A DNA stretch of 64,000 bases from Echinicola sp. 20G. Lineage in GTDB: Bacteria > Bacteroidota > Bacteroidia > Cytophagales > Cyclobacteriaceae. Every line of letters starts with the position of its first letter. Position 1 is the stretch's first letter. The stretch spans positions 1,491,001 to 1,555,000 of the forward strand of contig NZ_AP024154.1 of NCBI RefSeq assembly GCF_015533855.1, written 5' to 3'. Positions 26,286 to 35,277 of the stretch are shown here, piece after piece. Made by a program: the position numbers and the translations under genes. Below the pieces are notes generated by a model. The model ran no database searches. It was not told the origin of the DNA and was given only the letters and a program-made list of their open reading frames with translations.

Positions 26286-27047
26286 CACCCATTTTTTGAA
26301 TTTGCTTACTTTTTCCCTGCTAACGATAATCTCTTCATTGAACGTAACACGGGGAGTGATTTTCAATCGGTTATTGACATATTTTTTAATGGCACCGATA
26401 GATTTAACATTCATGATCATACTTCGATTGATCCGGAAAAACTGCTTCGGGTCCAACTGGTCTTCCAAATCCATCAATTTGTTATTGATCAGGTATTGGT
26501 GGCCCGTTTCAGCCTCGACAAGGTAAGTCTGCCCTTGATCAGCCAGAAAAAAGGCTATATCCTCCTGGGTTTTTTGAAATAGCTGTTCACCTGATTTTAC
26601 CAAAAAGCGTGATTTTTGCTTTTGGCTATCTGAATTTTCCAAAGGGGCAGTAGGTTTGCTTTTTACCACTTTGTGCCGGTATAGGAGTTTGAACTTTTCA
26701 AAGGACTTAGAGAGCCGTTCGTCACTTGGGTTGTCATTTAGAAAATCCAGACAGTTAAGCGCAAAGGCCTTTTCCGTCACAAAAGGCTTGGTGGAGGTGA
26801 AAATTACAGGAATAGACTTATCCATCTTTTCAAACACAAAAGGGTGTAGATCGGTCAGTTCATAGCTTCCCATAATCAGGTCAACCTTGTTACCTGCTTT
26901 GAGGTATTGCATGGCTTCTTCCCATGAGGGCAGTACTTCCATGGTTTTTGCCTCTAGGCAGGCTTGGTGTATATGATGGCTCAGTCTGTATCCTTCTTCG
27001 GGTTTATGGATGACCAGACATTGAATAAATTGGTTTTCAGTTTCCAT
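26277..27047 (-). CDS. LytTR-domain DNA-binding protein with degenerate (pseudo) receiver
   Basis: 256-aa protein with a receiver-like fold (residues ~8-120) and a C-terminal LytTR domain (about 150-256; FLADQGQTYLVEAE, FFRINRSMIMNVKSI). Receiver chemistry is missing: the acidic pair reads VIHKPEE, the phosphoacceptor position in VDLIMGSYEL is Ser61 or Gly60, and the conserved Lys-Pro is replaced by FLNDNP. It therefore probably acts without phosphorylation, by ligand, partner or abundance. It follows nadC by 34 bp on the same strand, so co-transcription is likely. No kinase is adjacent. Confidence 0.88.
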   Translation of the reverse strand: METENQFIQCLVIHKPEEGYRLSHHIHQACLEAKTMEVLPSWEEAMQYLKAGNKVDLIMGSYELTDLHPFVFEKMDKSIPVIFTSTKPFVTEKAFALNCLDFLNDNPSDERLSKSFEKFKLLYRHKVVKSKPTAPLENSDSQKQKSRFLVKSGEQLFQKTQEDIAFFLADQGQTYLVEAETGHQYLINNKLMDLEDQLDPKQFFRINRSMIMNVKSIGAIKKYVNNRLKITPRVTFNEEIIVSREKVSKFKKWVNQ

Positions 27048-27081
27048 TTTACTTTTACCTTGAATCAGCGTTCAAAAAAGG

Positions 27082-27939
27082 TTAGTAGGCTTTCAGGCTT
27101 ATGTCAAGACTCTTGATATGATGGGTCAATGCTCCTACAGAGATGAAGTCTACACCGCACTCGGCAACATGTTTTAATGTTTCTTCGGTAATGCCACCTG
27201 AGGCTTCTGTGGGAACGGCGCCGTCAATAATTTTTACAGCTTCACGCATCATTTCATAACTCATGTTATCAAGCATGATGACATCGATCCCTCCTACGGC
27301 CAAAACCTCTTTTACTTCATCAAGATTCCGCGTTTCTACCTCAATTTTAAGGTCTAGTAAATTCTCTTTTAGGTATTGTTTAGTGGAAAGAATGGCTGCT
27401 TCAATACCACCCGCAAAGTCAATGTGGTTGTCTTTGAGCATGACCATATCATAAAGTGCAAAGCGGTGGTTTTCTCCCCCACCAATGGCTACGGCCCATT
27501 TTTCCAACATCCTGAAATTGGGAGTGGTCTTTCTGGTGTCCAGTAACTTGGCTTTAGTATGGGAAATTAGCTGAGTGAGTTGATGGGTTTTGGTGGCGAT
27601 TCCACTCATTCGCTGCATACAATTAAGCACTAATCGCTCTGTAGTAAGAATAGAGGCAGCTTTTCCAGATACAGTTAAGCCAATATCTCCTCTCTTGGCA
27701 ACTTGCCCATCCTTCATCAGTAGTTTGACCTCCAAGTCCTGATCATAGGAATGAAAAATCATTTCAGCCAATTGAAGGCCAGCGACGATCCCGTCCTCTT
27801 TGATGATCAATTGTGCCCGTCCGGTTTGGTTTTTTGGAATGGCAGCGAGTGTAGAATGATCCCCTTCTCCCACATCCTCCTTGAAGGCAGCTTGGATAAA
27901 GGCCTCTAAATTTTCCTGAGTTAGATAGTTTTCTTTCAC
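27082..27939 (-). CDS. nadC: Nicotinate-nucleotide pyrophosphorylase (carboxylating)
   Basis: Quinolinate phosphoribosyltransferase of de novo NAD synthesis: quinolinate plus PRPP gives nicotinate mononucleotide. The 285-aa length is typical. Motifs are LNCMQRMSGIAT, the basic LLDTRKTTPNFR, AIGGGENHRF, MLKDNHI, and the C-terminal barrel strands VIMLDNMS and EASGGIT. The start codon is GTG (27937-27939). nadA and nadB are not nearby. Confidence 0.96.
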   Translation of the reverse strand: MKENYLTQENLEAFIQAAFKEDVGEGDHSTLAAIPKNQTGRAQLIIKEDGIVAGLQLAEMIFHSYDQDLEVKLLMKDGQVAKRGDIGLTVSGKAASILTTERLVLNCMQRMSGIATKTHQLTQLISHTKAKLLDTRKTTPNFRMLEKWAVAIGGGENHRFALYDMVMLKDNHIDFAGGIEAAILSTKQYLKENLLDLKIEVETRNLDEVKEVLAVGGIDVIMLDNMSYEMMREAVKIIDGAVPTEASGGITEETLKHVAECGVDFISVGALTHHIKSLDISLKAY

Positions 27940-28029
27940 AGCGTAAAAATAAGAAAATTCAGGAAAGCAGCCCGAACCATGATAGGAAGTTCTGACTTAA
28001 TTGATAGATGGTCTAGCAGTCTTGACTAT

Positions 28030-28437
28030 TTATTCCTTGTTAATGTCAATGGAGTAAATTTTCTTCTCATTATCATCCTGTTTGCACTTGACAAGAATGC
28101 GAAAATCAATACCTGCACTGTCATAGGTGCCAATAAAATAATGGATTTGACTGCCGGATTTTCCTTTATGAACAACTTCGAAGTCGGAAGGCGGGAACTT
28201 TTTGAAAAAGTCTCGGATGACCAGTTCCGCTTGGTTTCGGGAATAGTCTCCTTCATTGCCGTTGATGCTTAATTCTACGTTGTTTTCAAAAAAGGCAGAA
28301 AGATCTTTACTTGATCCGGCTTTAATGGAAATTGCAATCTCCTCGACATCACCGGTTTGTGACCATGCGGGAAGGTTGCACAGTATTAGGCCTGCAAGCA
28401 GTAGAAAGAATGCTCGTGTAATTAAATTTTTCATCAT
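28030..28437 (-). CDS. DUF4783-like exported protein
   Basis: 135-aa protein with a signal peptide (residues ~1-26, hydrophobic FFLLLAGLILCNLPAWS) and a small domain of about 100 residues resembling the Bacteroidota DUF4783 family, an NTF2-like fold by my reading. Characteristic stretches are ISIKAGSSKDLSAFFENNVELSI and the C-terminal FRILVKCKQDD. Function unknown; it is probably periplasmic. It lies 90 bp upstream of nadC on the same strand and is divergent from gpmI. Confidence 0.8.
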   Translation of the reverse strand: MMKNLITRAFFLLLAGLILCNLPAWSQTGDVEEIAISIKAGSSKDLSAFFENNVELSINGNEGDYSRNQAELVIRDFFKKFPPSDFEVVHKGKSGSQIHYFIGTYDSAGIDFRILVKCKQDDNEKKIYSIDINKE

Positions 28438-28530
28438 ATGTTGGTGCTCAAAATTTAAGCCAAAGTGTGTGGTTCTTTTTATATATGCTTAAAGTGAACA
28501 AAAAAAGGTAATTTTTGCTTAAAACCGAAA

Positions 28531-28542
28531 AAAACGCGTTTT
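28531..28542. repeat. 12-bp perfect palindrome in the DUF4783/gpmI divergent spacer
   Basis: AAAACGCGTTTT lies about 90 bp from both divergent start codons. It could be an operator; there is no other evidence. Confidence 0.35.
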
Positions 28543-28628
28543 AAATCCTCAAAAAATGGTTCGTTGATTTTATGGCTTTAGCCAAAGGAATTTTCTATCA
28601 TTGTATTTAAAATCTATATATTTGCCTC

Positions 28629-30152
28629 ATGGATAAAAAAGTTTTATTAATGATTTTGGATGGTTGGGGTCTTGCCACCAACCCTGATGTATCAGCTATA
28701 GACAAAGCCAACACCCCATTTATCGACAGTCTTTTTGAAAAATATCCACATTCACGTCTGGAAGCTTCTGGCTTGGCCGTGGGCCTTCCGGAAGGCCAAA
28801 TGGGGAATTCGGAAGTAGGCCACATGAACATCGGCGCCGGAAGAGTGGTTTATCAGGATTTGGTAAAAATCAACAAGGCGGTAGAAGAAGGTGAATTAAA
28901 AGATAATCCAATTTTGAAAAAAGCCTTTGCTACAGCGAAGGAAAATAATAAAAAAGTGCATTTCATCGGATTGGTTTCTGATGGAGGTGTACATGCGCAT
29001 ATCAAACATCTAAAGGGACTTTGTGATGCCGCAAAAGCCAATGATGTTGAAGAAGCTTACATCCACGCTTTTACAGATGGTAGGGATACAGATCCAAAGA
29101 GCGGTTTAGGCTTTTTGGAAGAACTTCAAAACCATTGTGAAACTTCAACCGGTAAAATTGCTTCTGTCATCGGTAGGTATTATGCCATGGACAGGGACAA
29201 AAGATGGGAAAGAGTCAAGCTCGCCTATGATGCGATGGTGCTGGGTGAGGGTGAAAAGTCCAAAGACATCCTGTCCTCGATCCGTAAATCTTATGCCAAT
29301 GGCGTTACGGATGAATTTATACGTCCTATCGTGCATGTGGACGACAAAGGACAGGCGATAGCTACTATCGAAGATGGAGATGTAGTGATCTGTTTTAACT
29401 TCCGTACGGACAGAGGCCGTGAAATTACCCAGGTGCTATGCCAGGAAGATTTTGAAGAATACAAGATGAAAAAATTGGATCTTCATTATGTGACCTTTAC
29501 AAATTATGACGATACCTTCAAAGGAGTGTCTGTTATATTTGAAAAGGACAACTTACAGAATACCCTCGGTGAAGTACTGGCCAATAATGGCAAAAAACAG
29601 ATAAGAATTGCTGAAACCGAAAAATATCCACACGTTACCTTTTTCTTCTCAGGCGGAAGGGAGACAGAGTTTGATGGGGAATCTAGAATACTGTGCAGCT
29701 CTCCAAAAGTGGCCACCTATGATTTGCAGCCAGAGATGAGTGCTCATGAGATTGCGAAGAAAATCAATGTGGAGTTGGATAAGAAGGAACCGGATTTTGT
29801 TTGCTTGAACTTTGCGAATGCTGATATGGTGGGACACACTGGCGTTTTTGATGCAGCCGTAAAAGCTTGCGAAGCGGTGGACGAATGTACCAATTCAGTA
29901 ATAACTACTGCCCTGAAAAACGACTACACCGTCATCGTAATCGCAGATCATGGTAATAGTGATATGATGATCAATGAAGATGGCTCTCCAAATACTGCGC
30001 ATACCACGAACTTAGTTCCTTGTATTATGGTTGACAAGAATGACCGTCTGGAAGTAAATGATGGTAAGCTAGGTGACCTTGCGCCTACAATACTAAAAAT
30101 GATAGGTATAGACATCCCGTCTGACATGACAGGTGATGTTTTGTTAAAATAA
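28629..30152 (+). CDS. gpmI: 2,3-bisphosphoglycerate-independent phosphoglycerate mutase
   Basis: Interconverts 3- and 2-phosphoglycerate in glycolysis and gluconeogenesis with two Mn ions. The 507-aa enzyme is of the alkaline-phosphatase superfamily: LMILDGWGL near the N-terminus, nucleophile Ser61 in GQMGNSEVGHMNIGAG, substrate loops HAFTDGRDTDP and GRYYAMDRD, and metal ligands in NFANADMVGHTG and VIADHGNSD. A TATATTTG box ends only 4 bp before the ATG. Confidence 0.97.
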   Translation: MDKKVLLMILDGWGLATNPDVSAIDKANTPFIDSLFEKYPHSRLEASGLAVGLPEGQMGNSEVGHMNIGAGRVVYQDLVKINKAVEEGELKDNPILKKAFATAKENNKKVHFIGLVSDGGVHAHIKHLKGLCDAAKANDVEEAYIHAFTDGRDTDPKSGLGFLEELQNHCETSTGKIASVIGRYYAMDRDKRWERVKLAYDAMVLGEGEKSKDILSSIRKSYANGVTDEFIRPIVHVDDKGQAIATIEDGDVVICFNFRTDRGREITQVLCQEDFEEYKMKKLDLHYVTFTNYDDTFKGVSVIFEKDNLQNTLGEVLANNGKKQIRIAETEKYPHVTFFFSGGRETEFDGESRILCSSPKVATYDLQPEMSAHEIAKKINVELDKKEPDFVCLNFANADMVGHTGVFDAAVKACEAVDECTNSVITTALKNDYTVIVIADHGNSDMMINEDGSPNTAHTTNLVPCIMVDKNDRLEVNDGKLGDLAPTILKMIGIDIPSDMTGDVLLK

Positions 30153-30159
30153 AAGACTT

Positions 30160-30729
30160 TTGAAAAAACAATTTTCAATACTTATGTTGGGGCTGCTTTT
30201 TTCCTGTAACCAAGGAGAAGAGCAGCCCTTGGCAAATCCGACCCAAATCAATCAGTATTTTCCTTTAAAAGACTTTGTTTCGGATCAGATTGGTAGGATT
30301 AGTGATATGTCTGTGGAGAAGCTTACTGATATCAATGGACAAGAGGAAAGTTTTGAGGTGAAATTAGATGCTGAAGGTTGGCGAAAAGAGCTGGACATTT
30401 TTATCCAGTCGGATATCAACAAAGCAGCCAATGCCAGTGCTTATCACACTGAGGAAAAAGGCCTTGTGCTAAGGCATGAGCTAAAGCAAGGTCTGAAAGG
30501 CGAAGTGAAGCACATTCAAGTGGAATATGCGAGTGGAGAGAAGGAAGAGGTTCAAAAAATTGAATTCAAATCCGAAAAGGACAATTTTTTCTATCACTCC
30601 TTATCTGAAGGAGTTTTAGAGGTTGATGCTGAAACTGGTTTGCTAAAAAGCTATCATGTAAAAGGATACCAGAAAGTCTGGTTCTTGGACCCAAACCAGA
30701 TTGAAATTTCAGGGAAATTGAAAAGATAA
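30160..30729 (+). CDS. Hypothetical lipoprotein
   Basis: 189-aa protein with a lipoprotein signal (MKKQFSILMLGLLFSC; lipobox LLFSC, cysteine at residue 16), so it is probably anchored in the envelope. The mature part is charged and beta-rich without a motif I recognise. The start is TTG at 30160: it gives the basic KK of a normal signal peptide, while the next ATG (30184) would remove it. It begins 7 bp after gpmI, so it is likely co-transcribed. The function cannot be assigned. Confidence 0.75.
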   Translation: MKKQFSILMLGLLFSCNQGEEQPLANPTQINQYFPLKDFVSDQIGRISDMSVEKLTDINGQEESFEVKLDAEGWRKELDIFIQSDINKAANASAYHTEEKGLVLRHELKQGLKGEVKHIQVEYASGEKEEVQKIEFKSEKDNFFYHSLSEGVLEVDAETGLLKSYHVKGYQKVWFLDPNQIEISGKLKR

Positions 30730-30747
30730 AATTAGTCATCTGGTCAT

Positions 30748-30788
30748 AAAAAAGGGCTTGGTCAATTTAATATGACCAAGCCCTTTTT
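30748..30788. terminator. Bidirectional terminator between the lipoprotein gene and nhaD
   Basis: Perfect stem AAAAAGGGCTTGGTCA/TGACCAAGCCCTTTTT (16 bp) with an 8-nt loop. It has T and A runs on both sides, so it can serve both convergent genes. Confidence 0.93.
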
Positions 30789-30808
30789 GTTAGTTGATAT
30801 TATTCTGT

Positions 30809-32341
30809 TTATGAGAAAGCAAAGAATATCAGCCAAATGATAATCAGTACCGGCATCAATATCGGTATGGAGAACCTGATGATATAGCCAAAGAAAGACG
30901 GCATCTTGATACCTGTTTGTTCTGCAATGGACTTCACCATGAAGTTTGGTCCATTACCAATATAGGTCATTGCACCGAAGAAAACGGAGGCGATAGAAAT
31001 AGCCATTAGCTGGAAAGCTGAATCGTGATATCCGTCCATGGCGAACTGCCTAACCATCTCCACATCCCCAATTCTCGCGCCTCTGGAGGCCATTGCAGCA
31101 GCTAGGAAGTTAAGGTAAGTAGGCGCATTGTCCAAGAAGCCAGAAAGCAATCCTGTCCCCCAATAAAGTGAATTGTGACTAATAAGGGCAGATCCCTCTG
31201 GAGATTTGGCAAATTCACCAACTAACTCCAGTGCCGGCATCATGGTACCGAAAATACCTATAAAGATAAAGGCTACTTCACGGATAGGTTCAAAGTTAAA
31301 TTCATTGCCCTTGATGGCTCTTTTGTCGGCAAATTTATAGGAGAAAAATGCGACAGAGAACATGATGATTTCTCTTAGGAAAGAGAATTTGGTTCCATCA
31401 TAAACAATGGCAGGAACCCAGTCCAATACATTCGGGTCCAAAAATACCGAGATAATGACCACAAGTAGCCATAAGAAGTTTTTGGAACCAATTAAAGATA
31501 TTTTGTTAGTGTAAGATACTGGTTCCAGCTCTTCTGTGTCATTGGCCCTGCCAAATTTTTTGTCAATGATAAAGAACACTACAGAAAGGATGGTCAAGGC
31601 AATTATCCAAGCAGGCCAGTTGTGCTCCAAAGTCCAGAAAAAAGGAATCCCTTTTAAGAAACCTAGGAATAAAGGAGGGTCACCAATCGGTGTCAGGGAG
31701 CCACCCACATTACTCACCATGAAGATAAAGAAGATGATGTGGTATGCCTGAATGTTGTGCTTGTTGAGGCGTATAAAAGGCCTTACCAGAAGCATTGAAG
31801 CTCCTGTGGTGCCAATTAGGTTGGATACAATTGCTCCGATAATCAATAGGGTGACATTGGCCATCGGAGTGGACTTTTTGTCGATTTCTATCAATATTCC
31901 TCCGGAAGCAATGTATAGAGATGCCAGTAGGGCGATAAATTGCAAATATTCAGCAAGCGCATGAATAGGAAGGTGAACGTTATGTAGGGAGAATATGTAA
32001 TAGAGAACAACTACTGTTGCCAAGCCAATGGCGACTTTAGGGTAATTATGATGCCAGAAATGTTCATAGAACAAAGGTCCTGTAGCAATCATCAAGAGTA
32101 ACACCACAAAAGGAATAACAAGCCAAGCAGGTGCCAGGTTATGAGCCCCCTCAGCGTCATGCGCATCACCATGGTCACCGGCGTGTTCAGTATCAGATTG
32201 ATGTTGGTCTTCACCTGTCTGCTCCTGCTGATGTACTGTTACCTCCGTTGATTGGTGATTATTTTGGGCCATTGCAGGAATTGTGTTTGTGAAAAACACC
32301 GCTCCCCAAATGATCCCAAAAGCAATTATTATATTCTTCAT
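30809..32341 (-). CDS. nhaD: NhaD-type sodium:proton antiporter
   Basis: 510-aa inner-membrane ion transporter that exports Na+ (and Li+) in exchange for H+. It has an N-terminal signal-like segment (residues ~1-25) and a histidine-rich exported stretch (seven His between residues 29 and 67), then about 12 membrane segments. Typical IT-superfamily motifs are GGSLTPIGDPPLFLGFL, GTTGASMLLVRPFI, GFLDNAPTYLNFL and TYIGNGPNFMVKSIAE. This fits a marine or saline habitat. It is monocistronic. Confidence 0.92.
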   Translation of the reverse strand: MKNIIIAFGIIWGAVFFTNTIPAMAQNNHQSTEVTVHQQEQTGEDQHQSDTEHAGDHGDAHDAEGAHNLAPAWLVIPFVVLLLMIATGPLFYEHFWHHNYPKVAIGLATVVVLYYIFSLHNVHLPIHALAEYLQFIALLASLYIASGGILIEIDKKSTPMANVTLLIIGAIVSNLIGTTGASMLLVRPFIRLNKHNIQAYHIIFFIFMVSNVGGSLTPIGDPPLFLGFLKGIPFFWTLEHNWPAWIIALTILSVVFFIIDKKFGRANDTEELEPVSYTNKISLIGSKNFLWLLVVIISVFLDPNVLDWVPAIVYDGTKFSFLREIIMFSVAFFSYKFADKRAIKGNEFNFEPIREVAFIFIGIFGTMMPALELVGEFAKSPEGSALISHNSLYWGTGLLSGFLDNAPTYLNFLAAAMASRGARIGDVEMVRQFAMDGYHDSAFQLMAISIASVFFGAMTYIGNGPNFMVKSIAEQTGIKMPSFFGYIIRFSIPILMPVLIIIWLIFFAFS

Positions 32342-32530
32342 TAAAATGAAATTAGATTAATTCGTCTTAGTTTTGCTGATTCTTTTTTTCCGTTATGGAC
32401 AAAAAGTAGTCTGAAGGAATTTGCAACCCCTAAACTACAGAATTTGAGCCAAACCCACCAAAATAATTTGGTATGGTCGGAATAAATTAATTTTGGGTTA
32501 ATCTTTTAATCTTAAAAACGGTTATTCGTT

Positions 32531-33757
32531 TTAAACCAATAAGTTTAGTGCGATTTCAAAAGATTTTCTCGCTATACCTGTTTTTTCAATATGTAAATCA
32601 TACGTAGATTTTAGCGCTTTATAAATGGTGTGGCTTACATCTTCAAAGATAGCTTGGTCAGTAACTTCTGCCTCATCTGACATTAGATAAGCAAAGACCC
32701 TTGCCATACCGCAGTTGGCAATGAAATCAGGAATTACAGCCACTTTTTCATCTACGGCCATACCTATAGGACCAAAGAAAATCTCCCGATCCGCAAAAGG
32801 AACGTTTGCACCACAAGAAATTACTTCCAATCCACTTTGGATCAATCGATCCACTTGCTCTTGGGTGACCAGCCTTGAGGCTGCAGCAGGAATAAAAATT
32901 TCATGCTCCAAATCCCAGATCTTTTTATTGATTTCTTCGAAAGGAATCAACTCCTCGACATTGAGTTTATTTCCAATTCTGGACAAAAATAGCTGGCGGA
33001 TCTCATCAAGGGAAAATCCCTGTTCCTTGATCAGCCCACCTTCCCGGTCAATGATGCCAATGACCTTAACTCCTTCCACTGCCAGAAAACAAGCAGCCGC
33101 TGATGCCACATTCCCCCAGCCTTGGATGATGGCGCGCTTGCCTTTTAAGTTTCCGCCCCAAAGGTGATAATAGTGTTTTACCGCTTCAGCCACACCAAAA
33201 CCGGTAATCATATCTGCGACGGTATATTTTTTAGGACTGTCAGGAGTATAATTAGGGTCTTCCAGCACTTTGGAGACGCCTTGACGAAGCTGGCCCAGCT
33301 TTCTTATTTTTTGAGGTTCTGTGGCTTGATAGTATCCGTTTACTATTCCTTCTTGAGGGTGCCAGAGACCATAAGATTCTGTAATAGGGATAACCTCATG
33401 GATCTCGTCAATATTGAGGTCCCCACCAGTGCCATAGTAGCTTTTTAAGATGGGTAGTACTGCTTTGTACCATCTTTTCAAGACTTCGTCTTTTCTGGGG
33501 TCATTGGGGTCAAAGTTGATCCCGGATTTTGCTCCGCCAATGGGTGGGCCAGAAACGGTGAATTTGATTTCCATGGTTTTGGCAAGGGATTCCACTTCTC
33601 GCTTGTCCAGCCCCTTTCTCATCCTGGTGCCACCACCAGCAGCCCCATTTCTCAGGGAGTTGATCACTATCCAACCTTCAGCTTCGGATTCGCTATCGCT
33701 CCATTCAAAAACAATCTCAGGTTGCTTGTTCTCAAATTTCTTGAGCAGTTCGTTCAT
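32531..33757 (-). CDS. Glu/Leu/Phe/Val dehydrogenase family protein
   Basis: 408-aa NAD(P)-dependent amino-acid dehydrogenase. The catalytic lysine motif is PPIGGAKSGINFDP, preceded by GGGTRMRKGL; GTGGDLNIDEI is the conserved substrate-domain aspartate region. The nucleotide domain begins IIQGWGNVASAAACFL, and the late ISCGANVPF is typical. Whether it prefers glutamate or branched-chain or aromatic amino acids cannot be decided by eye. A TATTTTTG box lies about 28-35 bp upstream of the ATG on the minus strand. Confidence 0.92.
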   Translation of the reverse strand: MNELLKKFENKQPEIVFEWSDSESEAEGWIVINSLRNGAAGGGTRMRKGLDKREVESLAKTMEIKFTVSGPPIGGAKSGINFDPNDPRKDEVLKRWYKAVLPILKSYYGTGGDLNIDEIHEVIPITESYGLWHPQEGIVNGYYQATEPQKIRKLGQLRQGVSKVLEDPNYTPDSPKKYTVADMITGFGVAEAVKHYYHLWGGNLKGKRAIIQGWGNVASAAACFLAVEGVKVIGIIDREGGLIKEQGFSLDEIRQLFLSRIGNKLNVEELIPFEEINKKIWDLEHEIFIPAAASRLVTQEQVDRLIQSGLEVISCGANVPFADREIFFGPIGMAVDEKVAVIPDFIANCGMARVFAYLMSDEAEVTDQAIFEDVSHTIYKALKSTYDLHIEKTGIARKSFEIALNLLV

Positions 33758-33935
33758 AAATACGGTTAATTAGAGTTGCACAAAAATATAAAAAAATCGT
33801 TCTTAGGCTATTTCTGAGGCATGCCTTTGTCTTTTTTGTGAAAAAAGTGTCTGAACTGGTTGTCTTTCGGCCTTGATTGATTCTGGCTTAGCTTAAAATA
33901 AGTTTCCATAGGGTTTATCTGGGTTTTTGAGACTA

Positions 33936-33985
33936 AAATTACCTTTTTCGTTTTCAGAAGTGGCATATGGTAATTTAACGAAAAA
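33936..33985. repeat. Interleaved inverted repeat (A-B-A'-B' order)
   Basis: AAATTACC and TTTTTCGTT lie side by side at 33936-33952; their reverse complements GGTAATTT and AACGAAAAA lie side by side in the same order at 33969-33985, with 16 bp between. The two stems cannot nest, so they form a pseudoknot or are mutually exclusive. It is located between anmK (3' end) and the dehydrogenase gene (about 180 bp before its start). Role unknown. Confidence 0.7.
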
Positions 33986-34031
33986 CTCCAGCAAATCTAT
34001 ACTATCAAGGAAAAAGGGGACTTCTGAAATT

Positions 34032-35111
34032 TCAGGTTAAATACCATGTCCCACCACAGCTGTCGGTATCTGCTCCAGTGACTGATGCAAATGAATTGGG
34101 CTCTTTCCTTATTTTCCTCACTCCTAAAAAGGCAAATATCAAAGCTTCTTTAAACTCAATGATTTCAGCAGAGGGAACTACTACAGCGACTTTGTCTCCT
34201 AAGTAAGCTTGAAGCCTATCAATAAAATAGCTATGGTAAGCCCCCCCGCCAGTTACCAATAGCCTAGCTGGTTTATCTAAGGCATGGTTTAATACTACCT
34301 GGGAGATTTGCAGGCTATAATGCTCTACCAAAGTAGCCAAGAGATTTTCAGGAATATCCTTTTGAGCTTGAATCAATGGAACAAAGGTTTGATCCATGTC
34401 CTCTCTTCCCAAAGATTTTGCCCCTTTTTTCTGGTAAAAGCCAGCGGCATTTAATTGGTTCAGAAAGTCTTGGTTGACTTTTCCAGAAGCAGCCAATTTT
34501 CCCCCTCTGTCAAAGGCGAGGCCTTTTCGGTTTGCGATAAGATTAAGCAGTAAATTAAAGGGAGATACATCAAAAGCGATTCTTTTACCTTGGTGCATCA
34601 TGGATATATTGGAAATACCACCCAGGTTAAGGCAGAATTCATAGTCTGCAAAAAGATAATGATCGCCAATGGGTGCCAATGGTGCCCCTTGCCCACCCAA
34701 GGCAACATCCAAACTTCTAAAGTCGTTGATGACCGGAAAGCCTGAGGCTTTCATCAAGCTCCATCCACAGCCGATTTGCTTCGTAAATCCCAAATGGGGT
34801 TGGTGGAAGGCAGTATGACCATGAGAAGCAATGATTTCAGGGTTTAATTTATGCTTATCGCAAAATGATTTGACCACCTCTCCCATCCATCGGCCAAATT
34901 GCAGGTCCAGCAGTGAAAGCTGCTCACCGGACAAGGTATGGGAATTGGCCAGCTTGGAACCCAGTTCATCAGGAAATTCTTGCGTGCTTGCTTTTTCTAT
35001 GGTGAAATGCCATCGATCTGAATAAGTAAAATGACAATAGGCTACATCCAGGCCATCCCCGGAAGTTCCGGACATCAAGCCAATGACACGGTAAATTCTA
35101 CTGGATTCCAT
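34032..35111 (-). CDS. anmK: Anhydro-N-acetylmuramic acid kinase
   Basis: Phosphorylates and opens 1,6-anhydro-MurNAc during peptidoglycan recycling, giving MurNAc-6-phosphate. The 359-aa protein is of normal length with the ATP motif GLMSGTSGDGLDVAY (residues 11-25), the region ASHGHTAFHQP, the acidic site NDFRSLDVALGGQGAPLAP, LNLGGISNIS and the late TGGGAYHSYF. murQ is not adjacent. It is divergent from coaX. Confidence 0.96.
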   Translation of the reverse strand: MESSRIYRVIGLMSGTSGDGLDVAYCHFTYSDRWHFTIEKASTQEFPDELGSKLANSHTLSGEQLSLLDLQFGRWMGEVVKSFCDKHKLNPEIIASHGHTAFHQPHLGFTKQIGCGWSLMKASGFPVINDFRSLDVALGGQGAPLAPIGDHYLFADYEFCLNLGGISNISMMHQGKRIAFDVSPFNLLLNLIANRKGLAFDRGGKLAASGKVNQDFLNQLNAAGFYQKKGAKSLGREDMDQTFVPLIQAQKDIPENLLATLVEHYSLQISQVVLNHALDKPARLLVTGGGAYHSYFIDRLQAYLGDKVAVVVPSAEIIEFKEALIFAFLGVRKIRKEPNSFASVTGADTDSCGGTWYLT

Positions 35112-35277
35112 AAGGGTTAAAGTTTGTTAAAATTGAGGACTTAAAGATAATTTTAAACGGTGTAATTCAAACCCGCTTTTTAAATTCCTTAATTTAGCGC
35201 CGAAATTTGGGCTTGTATTGCTTGTTGGAAAAGTCCTGTTTTGTGGCTTAAGGAGCAGTACAAAAAAAGGTGATGGC

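Noticed and set aside
32715..33167. 150-codon open frame antisense to the Glu/Leu-type dehydrogenase
   Set aside because: Shadow of a well-supported gene with no independent signal.
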